Assembly: GCA_946811185.2 (NCBI GenBank) | Contig: OX328102.1 | Coordinates: 47,903,619 to 47,967,618, forward strand | Source of the DNA: Hippopus hippopus | Lineage: Eukaryota > Mollusca > Bivalvia > Cardiida > Cardiidae | Length of the DNA stretch: 64,000 nt | Direction: 5' to 3' | Shown: positions 24,301-39,300 of the stretch, in pieces | Position numbering within the stretch: position 1 is the first letter of the stretch | Layout: every line of letters begins with the position of its first letter | Position numbers and translations under genes: made by a program | The notes under the pieces: generated by a model | What the model was told of the DNA's origin: nothing | Databases searched by the model: none | The model's input: the letters and a program-made list of their open reading frames with translations, nothing else

Positions 24301-27300
24301 ATGATGTATCTCAAGCACAGAATAAGCATGCATTGATTTGTTTGATTTAATTAGTCAAAATGTTGGGCAATAATATTCATCTTCCATTCATAAAAATGAA
24401 GTTACTACCCTCTACACCATTTCTCATTTTGTTTACTGTTTTCTAATAAAATGTCAATAATTCCAAAGTTTGTCGAAATTTTGATGAAATTTCGTTGATA
24501 GTTGAAGGTATATGATAAAAGGAATATTATGTTTTAGTAACTTTCCTAGTGCTTGTATTTGCTTCTCGCTTTGTAAAAAAATTCTGACATATTGTGGGTA
24601 TTCTTTAGAATAAGTCCAGTTTATTTTAAGCTCTGATAGGTTAATGTTACTTGTCACCAACCTTTGCATTCTATCATTCATATAATTTTCTGGCACAGAG
24701 CTGATAAGCCACCTTGGATACCAACATATTTAACTCACTGCAGGTAACTGAATCTCAACCCATTACCTTGGTATTTATGACTTTCTGATGCTTCCATAGT
24801 GAAGAAATCTGTATATATAAATGCTCTTTGAAAAGCGGGCCTAATGCACCTGCAAAACGCATTGACCTATGTCAGCCTGTGCAGTCTGCACAGGCTGACA
24901 AGGGTCGAAAGTTTTCGCCATAGATAAATCTTTTACATGTCAAAGGACCAGTCTACCTCATGATTTGGTTATGGTTATGGGACAAAATTGATTTTATTGA
25001 TGAATAATCATGTGATAACTTGTTTGATATAATGCATCACACAGATACATTAAGCCCCCTTTTGCCAGAGCATGGTTCATATATATAGACATACCATAAT
25101 TCAGAAAAATTATTGTGACAAAAATAGAAATTGCATATTGTAAGTAATTTCATGTTTGTAATAGCTTTTCATTTATCTGAAAAGTACTTGTTTTAAACAG
25201 AGGAGGAAGGGTTGAATTTCTGCATCACAGGGAAAAGTTGATTTTTACCCAATCAGATTTTCTGTTGGGATTTTCATAGAAATTTTCACTCACATTATGT
25301 AAAAAAAAAATGAAAAAGGATTTGAAAAGAAAGTTTGGCAGTAATTCTTTTTCATGCATTTAAAAAAACCTCTGCGACTTTAATATCACTGAAAGAATAG
25401 ATTGTATTTTTCCAGATTGTGCAATTGTGCCAAATGTTGTAAGTGTACAAGCTTTTTGAATTAGAGTGTCTGAATAGCATACAATAAACAATGTTAGCCC
25501 AAGATCAAATATGAGAACTTTCTGTTCAGTCTTATCTTAAGTTACAATGTCCATTCAGGCATTAATGTTGCCCACGACATTAAAAAAGTGAGTAAAGAGT
25601 CTAATTTCATAGTATTTTCATGAAAAATGACATTGATTGGTTAAAACTTTATTATGACATCATTTCCTGTGATGCAATACTTATAATGTAATGTACTTTT
25701 ATAGTATCTGTCCCTCATTTTATTGTTGAAATGCATCAAAAATGATATGCAGTAGTAGATATTGTATTATCTTCTATATTTGTTGTAAGTTCAAGGTTGG
25801 ATAGATCTCATCTCACCTCTAAAGATATTATTTTTTATTATGTAAAAGTGTATTTGGTTGCCTGACAGGATTTGAATTATGATAAAACAGGGAAATGGGA
25901 GAGATGAAGAGTCAGGCATCCAGACAGACAAACAGACAGATGCATGGACAGTGTGACAGATTGAGTGAGACAGACTGGTGAAATCTGAAATATGAAACTC
26001 CAATGGACTTCTTTTTGAACTTATAAGTTTTGAATTTGTAAAGTCCTGATATTGCAATAATGACGTTAAACTCTAACTACCACCATTTTATTGAGTAACT
26101 GCAGGAAACTTAAAGTGACAATAGCTGCCAAAAGTTAACAAAGTGGGTGTTAAAATGCATGTCAGTTTGAATTATTTCATTTAAAAGTATGGAAATTCTT
26201 TTTAAGATGACAATCTGTTATTGTATGGTCGGTCCAAGTTTTAGTTGTTGGCAGAGAAATTAATTTCAAAACTGTAATAAATACCTGCCAGGTACTCTAT
26301 CATTTTTTTTAGCTCACCTGAGCACAAAGTGCTCATGGGGAGCTATTGTGATTGTGCTGTGTCCGGCGTCCGTTGTGCATCGTCCGTCGTCCGTCATCAA
26401 CTTTTAACCTTGTGTACGCTCTAGAGGCCACATTTTCAGTTCGATACTCATGAAACTTGGTCAGAATGTTTGTCTGAATAAAATCTCGGACGAGTTTGAA
26501 AATGGGTCATGTTGGGTCAAAAACTAGGTCACTAGGTCAAATCTTAGAAAAACCTTGTGTATGCTCTAGAGGCCACATTTTCTGTCCAATACTCCTGAAA
26601 GTTGGTCAGAATGTTTGCCTTGATGATATCTCACATGAGTTCGAAAATGGGTCATGTCGGGTCAAAAACTAGGTCACTAGGTCAAATCTTAGAAAAATCT
26701 TGTGTACGCTCTAGAGTCCACATTTTCTGTCCATTACTCCTGAAAGTTGGTCAGAATGTTTGCCTTGATGATATCTCGGACGAGTTTGAAAATGGGTCAT
26801 GTCGGGTCAAAAACTAGGTCAGTAGGTCAAATCTTAGAAAAACGTTGTGTACGCTCTAGAAACCACATTTACAATCCAAAACTTCTGAAAGTTGGTCAGA
26901 ATGTTTGTCTTGATGATATCTTAGACTAGTTTGAAAATGGGTCATGTCAGGTCAAAAACTAGGTCAGTAGGTCAAATCTTAGAAAAACTTTCTGTACGCT
27001 CTAGAAACCACATTTTCTGTCAAGAACTCTTGAAACTTGGCCAGAATGTTTGTCTTGATAATAGCTCAGGCGAGTTTGATAATGGGTCATGTGGGGTCAA
27101 AAACTAGGTCACTAGGTCAAATCTTAGAAAAACCTTGTGTTCGCTCTGGAGGACACATTTTCAGTCCGATACTCCTGAAACTCAGTCAGAATGTTTGTCT
27201 TGATGAGACCTTGAATGAGTTTAAATTTGGGTCATGTGGGGTCAAAAACTAGGTCACTGGGTCAAAAATTGGAAAAACCTTGTGTACGCTCTAGAGGCCA

Positions 27301-30300
27301 TATTTTCAGTGTGATACTCTTTAAACTGGGTCAGAATGTTTGTTTGGTGATATCTCAAAAGAGTTTGATAATGGGTAATGTCGCATCAAAAACTAGGTCA
27401 TTTGGTCAAATCTTAGAAAAACCTTTTGTACGCTCTAGAGGCCACATTTTCAGTCCAATACTCATGAAACTTGGTCAGAGTGTTTGTCTTAGTGATATCT
27501 AAAAAGTGTTTGATAATGAGTAATGTCTGATCAAAAACTAGGTCACTAGGCCACATCTTAGAAAAACCTTGAGTATGCTGTAGAGGCCACATTTTTAGTC
27601 CGAAACTCTTAAAAGTTGGTCAGAATGTTTGTCTTGATAATATCTTAAAAGAGTGCGAAAATGGGTAATGTTGAATCAAAAACTAGGTCACTAGGTCAAA
27701 TCTTCAAAAACCTTGTTTACTTTCTAGAGGCCTCATTTTTAATGCAATACTCATGAAACTTGTTCAGAACGTTGGTCTTGCACCAGTTTGCAAGTGGGTC
27801 ATTTCGGGTCAATAACTCATGAAAATCTTGGTAGAATGTTTGTCATAATATCTCAAAAGAGATGGAAAATGGGTCATGTTTGGTCAAATGTCTCAGGTGA
27901 GCGAATTCAGGGCCATCATGGCCCTCTTGTTACTTTTTGCCTGCTTTTAAAATTAATTTTTCTGTCAGCGACTAACACAGTATGTCAGATGTAATAACAG
28001 AATGTCATCTCACAAAATTCACCATATATTTAAACAGAATGATGTAAGTTTAAATGCATTTTAACACCAGCTTTGATTTTTGGGCCAATATCGGGCCTTT
28101 AATGTCATATTGAGTAAAATAGAGAGAGATGGCCAAACATTTCTGATAAGTCATCTGCTGCAAATCAAAAGGTGTTTTGCGGAAGCCTGGCCAGGCTGCT
28201 CAGTGGTTAGAATATCCAAATCATGACCTGGTTGTTGTTTGATATCAGCTTGTGGCAAACTTTCTTTCCGGCGATTTTTCACCTCAAACCTCTGATGCAT
28301 ATGTGAAAAGTAATCAGTGGCTTGGAAAGAAATTTGTGTCAGTGCTGGTGTGAGAAAGCCCAGAAACACATGCATAGGTGCTATGGTTGTCATATTATGA
28401 CCTAAGCTGTTTAAACAGGGTTAAACCCCAATCAAATGGAGTGTTTGCATGAGATTATGCCTTAATTCGATCAATATCAATCTAGGAATTGCATGTCTAC
28501 CTTTTGTCTTCTCTTCAGTAAACAGTATATTGTAACCTACAAGTGCATGCCTCCATATCATTCTTTTATTAATTTTTACATTTGGATTTAGAAAAAAAAA
28601 AACATGTACTGTCACTTTTCCCATCTTTATGTACTCTTTATGCCGATCATTACATTTCTGTGAAGTCTGACATATAGTTTAAATTTTTTATTGATGACAT
28701 AGAAATTTAAAATTCACATATCATTCAGCTTAACTTATTAACCCTTTACAACACAATCCTGAGTTTTAACTCCTGAGGAAGCAGTCTTTTGAAAAAATTG
28801 TGAGAAAAGAAGAAAAAGCTGGTAACCAGCATTTTCTCCTTTTCTCACAATTTTTTCTACCCTGTCAAAGGCCTTCAGTTCATTTGTACCGCATCTGAAT
28901 TTTTCATCTGCAGATGCTATTGGTGTGGAAGAGTCCAAGATTTGTTGTTTGGGAAAAGGTTGAAGAAAACATAACCATGCAGGAAAATTTTCTAGATCTT
29001 CATTTAAAATTTACCTGTTACTAATTAGTAATAATTATCCTTTGTTTTAACTCCTTACCAAATAACAAAATGTTGGACTAATCCAAATTGAAAGCATTTG
29101 CAGACAACAAATTGAATGAGGCTCAAATGCTGAGATTTGTCTGTGAAGGGTTAGAAAACATGTTTGAAAAGGAAAAAAAAAATGCTGGTTACCAAATTCA
29201 GGATTGTTTGATAAAGGTTTTAAGGCTATTAGGAAGGAGGCTTTTGAAAGCATCATGGGAAATGTAGGAAATGCTAGCTACCAACATTCTTTCCTTTTCC
29301 AACAATGATTTCTATCCCCTCAGAGACAAAACATAGGAGACAACATCATTAGAGCCATACCTGAGCTGCTGTCAGTAAATGCTTGCAATATGAAAGAGTC
29401 TTAAATTCAAAATCATTTATAATATGAACATTTACTTACCTTCTTTTCTTTTCCAGTATGACCTTAACACAAACAGAGAAAGGTTACCCGCCACCAATAG
29501 AGCATGTTGGATTGTCGAGTAAAATCAGGGAAGAAAAAGGTATTGTATTCTGGTGTACTTGTAAAGTAATACATGTAGTCTAAAAGCACCTAATAAACAA
29601 AACATACATTTTCTTTGTAGAAATAGATCATGAATATTACAATATAAACCCTTTACCACACAATCCCAAGTTTTAACAACCTTGTGGAAGAAGGCTTTTG
29701 AAAACATTTTGGGAAAAAGAGAATATGCTGATAACCAGCATTTTCTCCTTTTTCCTAAAATGTTTTTCTTATCTTTCAAAAAAAAAAAATCTTTAGATGT
29801 AATCCACAGTTGATTTGTCATCTGCAGTCGCTTTCAAAATTGACAAGTGTGAAATTATCTTGTGTGATAAAGGGTTAAGGCTTCATTTTATGAGAATATC
29901 TCTATATAGTGGACAGTTTGGATCCAAGATCAGACTGCACATTTTGTGCATTTTGTGGTGAAGGCTGATAGATGTTGACATATATATATATTTCAGGCTG
30001 GCATTGGGCCCCGACCCACACACGTCCCATGCATTATCCATGGCATAAGTCTGAGTATCTAGAGCAGAGAACCAAACAGATGAAACAATACATGGATGAT
30101 CTAGACCCACATAAACCTGTAAGTACCCACAATTCTGCGGATACATTGTAAAATCTTGGTAATTGACCAGCTGCTACTATCAGTCAACCTACGTACTTGA
30201 CAGTCATAAACAGAGCCATTGCTTCCGATTAAGTTGTACATTTAAATGCTTGAAACACTTCATTGAATTGATATGTACATTTTAATGCTTGAATTACTAG

Positions 30301-33300
30301 AAATTTACTTCACTTTGATTGGTTCTGAATTTGTTTCGTACAGTATTGAGCTTCAAAAGAATGTTATGCAATGTTCAAATTGAAGAATACTGAAGAAAGT
30401 ACAGTAAATATGGGTAGATTTTGTTTATGTTTACCCGCTACCATCCAAGATATTGTACATTATGCATTAGACCACATTTTAAAACAAGTCAGTAGTCTGC
30501 AGCCAGACAAAGATGAATTTGCAGACAGGATTTTTTAAAAGAAACAATGAATGTATGGATGGTTGTATGAGTTGTTATAAGCACCAGTGTATAAGTACGA
30601 GAGAACAAAATTTTTGACTCATCCAAGTTGAAAGAGTATTAGACAACAAATTAAATTTGGTTCAAATGATGGGACTTGTCTTTGCAATGGTGTAAAAACA
30701 TTGTAGAAAAAGGAAGAAACTGCCTTTTTAGCTCACCTGAGCATGAAGTGCTCATGGTGAGCTATTGTGATCGTGCTGTGTCCGGCGTCCGGCGTTCGTT
30801 GTGCGTTGTCAACTTTTACCTTGTGTACACTCTAGAGGCCACATTTGCAGTCCAATTCTTGTGAAACTAGGTCAGAATCTTTGTCTTGATGATATCTTGG
30901 ACGAGTTCGAAAATGGGTCATGTCGGGTCAACAACTAGGTCACTAGGTCAAATGTTAGAAAAACCTTGTGTACGCTCTAGAGGCCATATTTTCAGTCCGA
31001 TACTCATGAAACATGGTCAGAATGTTTGCCTTGATGATATCTCGAACGAGTTTGAAAATGGGTCATATCGGGTTAAAAACTAGGTCACTAGGTCAAATCT
31101 TAGAAAAACTTTGTGTACGCTCTAGAGGCCATATTTTCTGTCCAATACTCCTGAAAGTTGGTCAGAATGTTTGTCTTGATGATATCTCGGATGAGTTCGA
31201 AAAATGGGCCATGTCGGGTCAAAAACTAGGTCAGTAGGTCAAATCTTAGAAAAACCTTGTGTACGCTCTAGAGGCCATATTTTCAGTCCAGTACTCCTGA
31301 AAGTTGGTCAGGATGTTTGTCTTGATATCTTGGACGAGTTTGAAATTGGGCCATGTCGGGTCAAAAACTAGGTCACCAGGTCAAATCTTAGAAAAACCTT
31401 GTTTATGCTCTAGAGGCCACATTTTCAGTCCACAACTCTTGAAAGTTGGTCAGAATGTTTGTCTTGATGATATCTCTGACAAATTTGAAAACGGGCCATG
31501 TTGGGTCAAAAACTAGGTCACTAGGTCAAATCTTAAAATAACCTTGTGTATGCTGCAGAAGCCACATTTTCTGTCCAATACTCTTGAAATTTGGTCAGAA
31601 TGTTTGTCTTGATAATATCGCAGACGAGTTCTAAAGTGGGCCATGTGGGGTAAAAAACTAGGTCACTAGGTAAAATTTTTGAAAAACCTTGTGTACGCTC
31701 CAGAAGCCACATTTTCAGTCCAATGCACTTTAAAGTTGGTCAGAATGTTTGTCATGATGATAGCTTGGATGAGTTTGAAAATGGGTCATGTCAGGTCAAA
31801 AACTAGGTCACCAGGTCAAATCGTAGAGAAACGTTATGTAAGCTCTAGAGGCCACATTTTCAGTCCAATAATCTTGAAATTCGGTCAGAATGTTTGTCTT
31901 GATAATTTCTTAGACTAGTATGAAAATGGGTCATGTTGGATAAAAAACTAGGGCACAAGGTCAAATCTCGGAAAAACCTTTTGTACTATAATTACAGTCC
32001 AATATTCTTTAAACTTTTGTTAGAATGTTTGTCTTCATGATATCTTGCATGAGTTTGAAAATGGGTCACGTGGAATAAAAACTAGGTCACCAAGTTTCAT
32101 CCTTGAAAAAGCGTGTGTAAGCTCTAGAGGCCACATTTTCAGTCCAATAATCTTGAAATTTGCTTTGAATGTTTGTCTTGATAATATCTTAGGCTAGTAT
32201 GAATATGGGTCATGTTGGATGAAAAACTAGGTCACTACGTCAAATCTCGGAAAAACCTTTTATACACCCTACAGGCCACATTTTCTCTCTAATACTCATG
32301 AAAGTTTGTCGGAATGCATGTCTGGATAATTTCTACATGTCAAGTAGGCCGCTGAGACAAATTCTAGAAAAAGCTTGTGTGCACTCTAGAGGCCATATTT
32401 GTAAGCCCAATACTAATGAGTGTTTGTCAGAGTGTTTGTCTTATTATCTCTGAAGAGATTGGAAATGGGTCATGTTTGATCAAAAGGCTCAGGTGAGCGA
32501 ATTCAGGGCCATCATGGCCCTCTTGTTTTGTTATATTTTGAAAAGCTGTCTTTCTTAGTGTTGTGTAAACATGGGATTGTTTCATAAAGGGTCACCCTAG
32601 TTTTATTCATAACGTGAATTTTCAGGATTTTGATGGCTTACAAGTGATAGGCACAGCTAACCCGTATATAAAGGACTCCATGGAGGGTGAGAGGTCTGAG
32701 CCCACAGGAATGGAGATTGAGAGACCTGCATTGACAGGCATGGATATTGAAGAGGAGGGGGAGGAGGAGCAAGATATCTCTGGGTATCTAACTTGTTTCT
32801 GCTTTTGTTGAGAGCCCAGCTAGGTAGCTCAGTAGTTAATGTATCTGATTCATGACTTGGTGGTTGTGAGCTCGATACCTGGTTGAAGCAAACTTTCTTT
32901 ACGACAATTTTTCACCTCTCACCTCTGATGCCTGTGAGAAAGGTAGTCAGTGACTTGGAAAGAAAGTTGTGTCAGTACTGGTGTGAGAAAGCCAGGAAAC
33001 ACATGCGAGGGTGCACTGACTGCGGTGATAATTATGACCTAAGCCGTAAAACGTTGTTAAACTCCACTAGAATCAATTAATCTTTTGTTGAGATGTTGAC
33101 AATATAGTAAAAAGAAAAAAAAATCTCTATTGATCCTTTACCACACAATTCCGAGTTTTAATGACCCTGTGAAAGAAAGCTTTTGAAAACATTTTGAGAA
33201 AAGGAGGAAATGCTGGTAACCAACATTTTCTCCTTTTCCCACAATGTTTTCTACTCTATCAAAGACTACTTTTACCATTTGAGCCACATTTGGTTTGTCG

Positions 33301-36300
33301 TCTTCAGATGCTTTTGAATTAGATAAATCTAAAATTTTTCAGGTGGTAAAGGGTAAATCCACAAAATTTTAGACTTGTCCAAATTCAGGGCATTTGCATT
33401 TACATACAGTGTAGCTAAGATTTCAAAGTTTGTCTTTGATAGGGTAGAAAACATAGCGGGAAATGGAGAAAATGATGGTTAGCAAGGGTGATTAATGCAT
33501 CTTAATAATAACAAGCAATTTGAACTTATCCTCTTGGAAGGCTATGACTCGTGTCAGTGGACTGCACAGGCTGACATGGTTCAATACTCCTTGTAGATGT
33601 ATTGAACCTCCGTCTCACAGAGCATGACTCATATCTATAAACCCTTTACTACTCAATCCCAAGTTTTAACAACCCTTAAGAATAAAACTGTTGAAAACAT
33701 TGAGGGCAAAGGAGAAAATGCTGGTGACCAGCATTTTCTCCTTTTCCCACAATGTTTTCTACTCTTTCAGACACAAACTTAATAATTTTAACCACTATTA
33801 GTATGTCGTCTGCAAATGAGATTCAGTTAAGACCAGTACAAAGTTTTGGTGTTTTGTAGGGAGTTAATCTATTTGTAGGGAGAATATTGGAGTGGTGAGA
33901 GCTCCTAGCAATGCCACACCTGTTTTTGGACCCAGCTTACAGTTTGCTGGCCAGGCAGCCAGATGGACAGGGGACAGTTTCAATTTTAAGGACCAAGTTG
34001 GCATTGAGGCTCGGGTGAACTTTGAGACATTTGCTGGCGATAGAGTGACAAGCTATTTAACCATTGTTAATAATGGAACAACGTCTGTGTACTTTGATTG
34101 GAAGGTGTGTATATACGGAATATGTATATATATTTAAGCCATGCTCTGGCAAAAGGGGCCTAATGCATCTCTTTGATGCATGATACCGAGCAAGTCAACA
34201 TATAACCATGGATCTGCAAAATCCATTTTGCCTAACAACCGACTTAATCCTTAGGTAGAATGGTCCTTGGACATACAGAAAATGGACCTATAGCAAAAAG
34301 ACTCAACCCATGTCAGCCTGCGCAGACTGTGCAGGCTGACATGGGTCGATACTTTTTGCAGATGCATTAAGCTCCCTTTTCACAGAGCGTAGCTCATATG
34401 TTGCAGTAACTTTCTTGGAGCTTGTATTTGATTTGAGCACTATAAGAAAATTTGATATTGCGCAAGACCAAAGGTCAAGCAAGATGCCAAGATTTTCTTA
34501 CGCGGTGAGAAGCGAATACAAGCACCAGGAAAGTTACATGTACCACAATATAATATTCCTTTTATTACATACCTACAGCTTTCAATAACAAAATATTGCA
34601 ATTATAGACATTTTATTTGCAAATGGTAAGCAAAATAAAACAAAAAGTGGTTTTAGTAGGTTGTTACTTCGTGTGTATGAATGATTGGTGAATGGCCTAA
34701 CATTTTGACCAATCAAGTTGCAAATCAATATGTACATACTCTGCATGCGAGATAAGTCATCATACCATATTTGGAAACATTTTTGACACTGTGTAGATAC
34801 AGACTTTTTTTCTGTGAGGTTTGATGTTTTATCCTAGTGGATGCACGTATTTGAGACAGAAAATTAGCAGGTATTTGATAAATAAAGTATTTAGAATTCA
34901 TGCACAGAAGAGTCCAAGAAACAGAGGAGAATCATTGGTTTCTGTGTAACTTCAAAGTATAATTTCACTGAGTGTATACCAAAATTAATATTTTCATGAG
35001 GGGCAAAGCCATAACAGAGAATAACAAAAATTTTTGCTCACTCACAAATTGTATGGTGGTTATACATCTAAAACACTTTTTGATGGAAACAGATAAAGTC
35101 AACATTGAATTTTTTTTTTATGTATTTCCATTGGAACATTCTTTTTGTCATTTTTGTTACATCATCAATATTTATTTCAGCCCTTATCAAACAATCGGGA
35201 GTTTTAATGACCCTGAGGTAGAAAGCTTTAGAAAACATTGTGGGAATAGGAGAAAGTGCTGGAAACCAGTCATTTGTTAAAGAGTTCAGTCATGTTCTGT
35301 GACAGTTTTAGTTTATTTTGTATATTTGTATTTTTTGCAGAAAAAGCCAAAAGAGAATCCATTCAATCTCCCACAAGCCACAGTACAGAGGTTCTACTTC
35401 AACAACAGTAGTGGTGTGATACTACCAGGAGAGACTATGAAGTTTCCGTTTGTGTTTAAATCTCCAAATGCTGGAGTTTTCCAGGAACAGTGGGAGTTCG
35501 AGAGTCGCCCAGTGCTGTGTGGGGGCGCAGCCCTTATTGTAACCCTCAGGGGAATAGCCTTCCAAGAGGATAAGTTCAAAGTTCAGAGGCTGCAACTAGA
35601 AGTAAGAACTTAAATCTTTCAGTACTAAATATACAAACATGGCCTCTGTTGATGGTTGCTGGTACAATCTAACAAATCTCTAAGAAAGATTTTTAGGGCT
35701 GCTGTTTTCAGAGAAAATATCAAGGTATTGTTGGAAACCTGTAGTCATCATCTTTGTCTGTCTCAGTATCTGTGTCATTGTTAAAAAACTTTGGCATTTT
35801 GTAATTTCTATGTGATTACTGACAGTATTTACTTCAAACTTGGACTAGTTGTTATCTATTAAAAGGGGAGCCCGTACAACAGGGGCAAATAACCATCACA
35901 ATATTTTTGATACAGTTATACCCCTTTTGGACTTACAATTTTCACTTAAAATCAAGCAACTGCAGCTGAGTGTTGGCACCTGCTTGTGGTGCTCTTGTTA
36001 TTTTGTAGGCTTGACTGAACAAGCAGAGAATCTATACAAAATGTGCAGTCTGATCTTGGTCTATGCCATCTTCAATAGTACTTATTTTGCTTAAAGAGCT
36101 GAAGGGGTTGAATTCCTTGCCTCCTAAATCAAGTTTGCTTTAGACTGGCTTGCAGACATCTGGTACCCTGCATGGGTTACAGATTACCAGAGTTTTGGCC
36201 AAATCCGTAAGATGAAAGGTGAAGTTACACAAATCACACTAGGGTGCCCTATCCTTAAGCTATGTTTTTAGCTCGGCTGTTTTGGAAGATAATGTTGAGG

Positions 36301-39300
36301 TATTGTAGTAGTCCTGGAGACGTCTGTATCATTATACAAAAACTTTGACATTTTATATCTCTGTCATTTCTGAAGATATTTACTTGAAATGTGGACTTGT
36401 TGCTAACTATTTAAAAGGGAACCCATGCAATAGGAGCAGGTTAGCATCAGAATATTTTTGACACAGTTATGCCCCTTTTTCAAATAAGAATTTTCAAAAA
36501 CTTTGACATGTATAATATCTCTGTCAACAAATCAAGACAAATATTGGTTTATTGTGTAATACTTCTTTTTATGAATAGTGGATGATTGTTATAACATAGC
36601 ATTTTGTCTAACTAACTAGGAAACGGGAGCTTAAAGAAGTTTGTGTGTAGGTTATGTCATCAAACCATATTTAGGACACTGTGTAGATCCATTTTTTTCT
36701 CATCCTGTCTTATTTTATGTGTGTGTGATACATGTATTTGAGTCAGAAAATTTATAGATATAAGAATGAAAATCTTAAAATTTGGGGAAGGATACAAGTT
36801 TACACTCAGAAAAGACCTAAAATTGGAATCTACATTTGCAGAATGAACTAAAACAGAAGGAAGCAAAACACATGGTACGAGATCTGTTGGAGGATATTGT
36901 GGGCGGAATGAGGACACCAGAGAGACCGTCGTCACCAGTGGATGCATACATTACAGATGAAGAAATATTCAGGAGAAATAATCCAAAGGTACTACGAAAA
37001 CTTTCATGTAGAAATTGCATTCAAATTTTACGGCAATAGAAATCTTTATAACTCAATACATGTACTGCACAACAATCTAGACTAATTCAAATTTAAAGCA
37101 ATTTTAGATGAAAATTCAAATGTTGCTCAGATAATGATATTGTCTCCAAAAGGTTAGGCAACATTTTAGGAAAAGGAGAAAATGCTGGTTACCAGCATTT
37201 TCTCCTTTTCCCACAATGTTTTCCAAAGCCTTCTTCCTCAGGGTTGTTAAAATTTGGGGGTTGTTGGGTAAAGGATAATATGGGGGCAGTTGCTAAATAC
37301 TGTGATAGAATTTTTGTGGGAAATACACTCGTTTTTGGCAATTTGAATTGTGAAATTAAAATGAAATTGTGAGACAATAAAGGATGACTTTTTTGTTTTT
37401 ATAATTCAATCCCATCTTTTGTCTGATTCTCTTGAAACTTTCACAGAAGATACATATCATGAAAGATTTAGAATTCATCAAAAATGAATAAAAAAAGCCA
37501 GTTTTTTAAAAAAGAGTCTTTTGAACATGTCAAGTATTTGTATATAGAATATAGATTGCTAGTCTTTCAATTTTCATCTGTTCAATATGTTGTAAATGGC
37601 ATAACATAACATACACATTTGAGTGAGACAGGTTAAGCTTTTCAGGCCCACATGGACCTGATCCTTTCAATACTTTGATTTTTGTAGCTGCACTACCACC
37701 ATGATGCTGTTGTAGAGTTGAAACAGTTATACATAGATCTGGCACCTCCAGAGGAGAAAGAAGGAAGAGTCTGGGATCTAAGTGTGGATGACCTCAAAGA
37801 TGTAAGTTAATGTCATTTTATATCCCCCCTACACCCCTAACCTGACACCCATGCAAACAAATGTAAGATTGTTTTTTATCCACCATGTCTATATGTCCAC
37901 CAATCTAGTTATACAAGTCTGAGAACAAAACAGTTTCCACATTTTTAGCTTGGCTGTTTTCGAAGAAAACATTAAGGTATTGTAGCCCTCTTGCCAATTG
38001 TCAGCTGCATTTGCCTCATGGCTGTAGTGCAAAAACCTTTAAAGTATTTTTGACACAGTTATGCCTTTTTTTCGACTTAGAAAATTCACAGAAAATCAAG
38101 CAACTCTAGCCAAGGGTTTGCACCCACATGCGGTGCTCTTATTTTCTCGATTGCCATTTGATATTGGATGACGACACTATAATGATTGTTTGGTTATGAT
38201 ATAAGAAAAAGGTTACTGAATTTTGTCAACTGTCAAGGCCAACATCCAAGGATTGATGAAAATGACATGTTGTGAGAGATATTTATCCTTTTTTGACAGT
38301 TTTAGATGTAGAAATCTCTACCTATCCTGATTAATCATTCATTTAATTCTTTACTAAACGACACCATTTTGTGCTAGACTAAACTGAAAGCATTTGCAGA
38401 TGACAAATGCTGCTAAAATTATAATAAATGTCTTTGATAGGGTAGAAATGTCGTGCTTGCTGCAAGACCTACAGATCAACTGAAGATTAATGTATTGGAC
38501 TGATAGAATTAATGCTTTACTACACAATCCTGACTTTTAACAACCCAGAGAAAGAAGGCTTTTGAAAACATTGTGGACAAAGAAGTAAATGCTGGTAACC
38601 AGAATATCCTCCTTTTCCCACAATGTTTTCTATCCTATCAAAGAATAAAATCATTAATAAAGCACTTTTAACAACCCTGAGAAAGAAGGCTTTTGAAAAC
38701 ATTGTCGGAAAAGAAAACAATGCTGGTAACCAGAGTTTCCTCCTTTCCCCACAAGGTTTTCGATAATCATCTGGTTTGTCGTCTGCAAATCCTTTCAGTT
38801 TGGTTAAGTCTAAAATTTTTTCCATTTGGGTAAAGAGTTAAATCATTTGCAGGATATATTGATGTTGGACGACGATGACGACAGAAAAGAATCATTCCTA
38901 CACCAACTGAACGCAGCGGTCTCCAAGATGTCTTTTGTCCCACAGAAGCCAGTTCATAAACAACTCTACAAAGCAGGGTTTGTACTTGTTTGAACACTAT
39001 TTTATGTGGAAGACAATCTTGCAATATTATTGGCAAAAGAAGGCATTTCAAACTTGGAAAGTACCTCATGTTGAAATTTATACTAGTATTGCCTGGTTAT
39101 GCAAAATAGCATAAATTTTCAATAATTTAAATTTAACCCTTTACCTAATAGTCCCAAGTTTTAACGACACCAATGCCAAAGGCTTTGGTAAATATTGTTT
39201 GAGAAGGATAAAATGCTGGCAACCAGCATTTTCTCATTTTCCCAAAATGTTTTCCATCCCCGCAAATTTCCTAATTTGACCAACATTTGGTTTTTCATCA

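Noticed and set aside
26602..27502. Repeated frames with peptides like GHVGSKTRSLGQILEKPCVRS
   Set aside because: They are products of the 145-bp tandem unit of family D. Stops and frames shift between units and there is no sign of coding constraint.
32820..32885. Possible tRNA gene
   Set aside because: Box A- and B-like motifs are present, but the stems do not form a cloverleaf and the segment is the head of a multicopy SINE.
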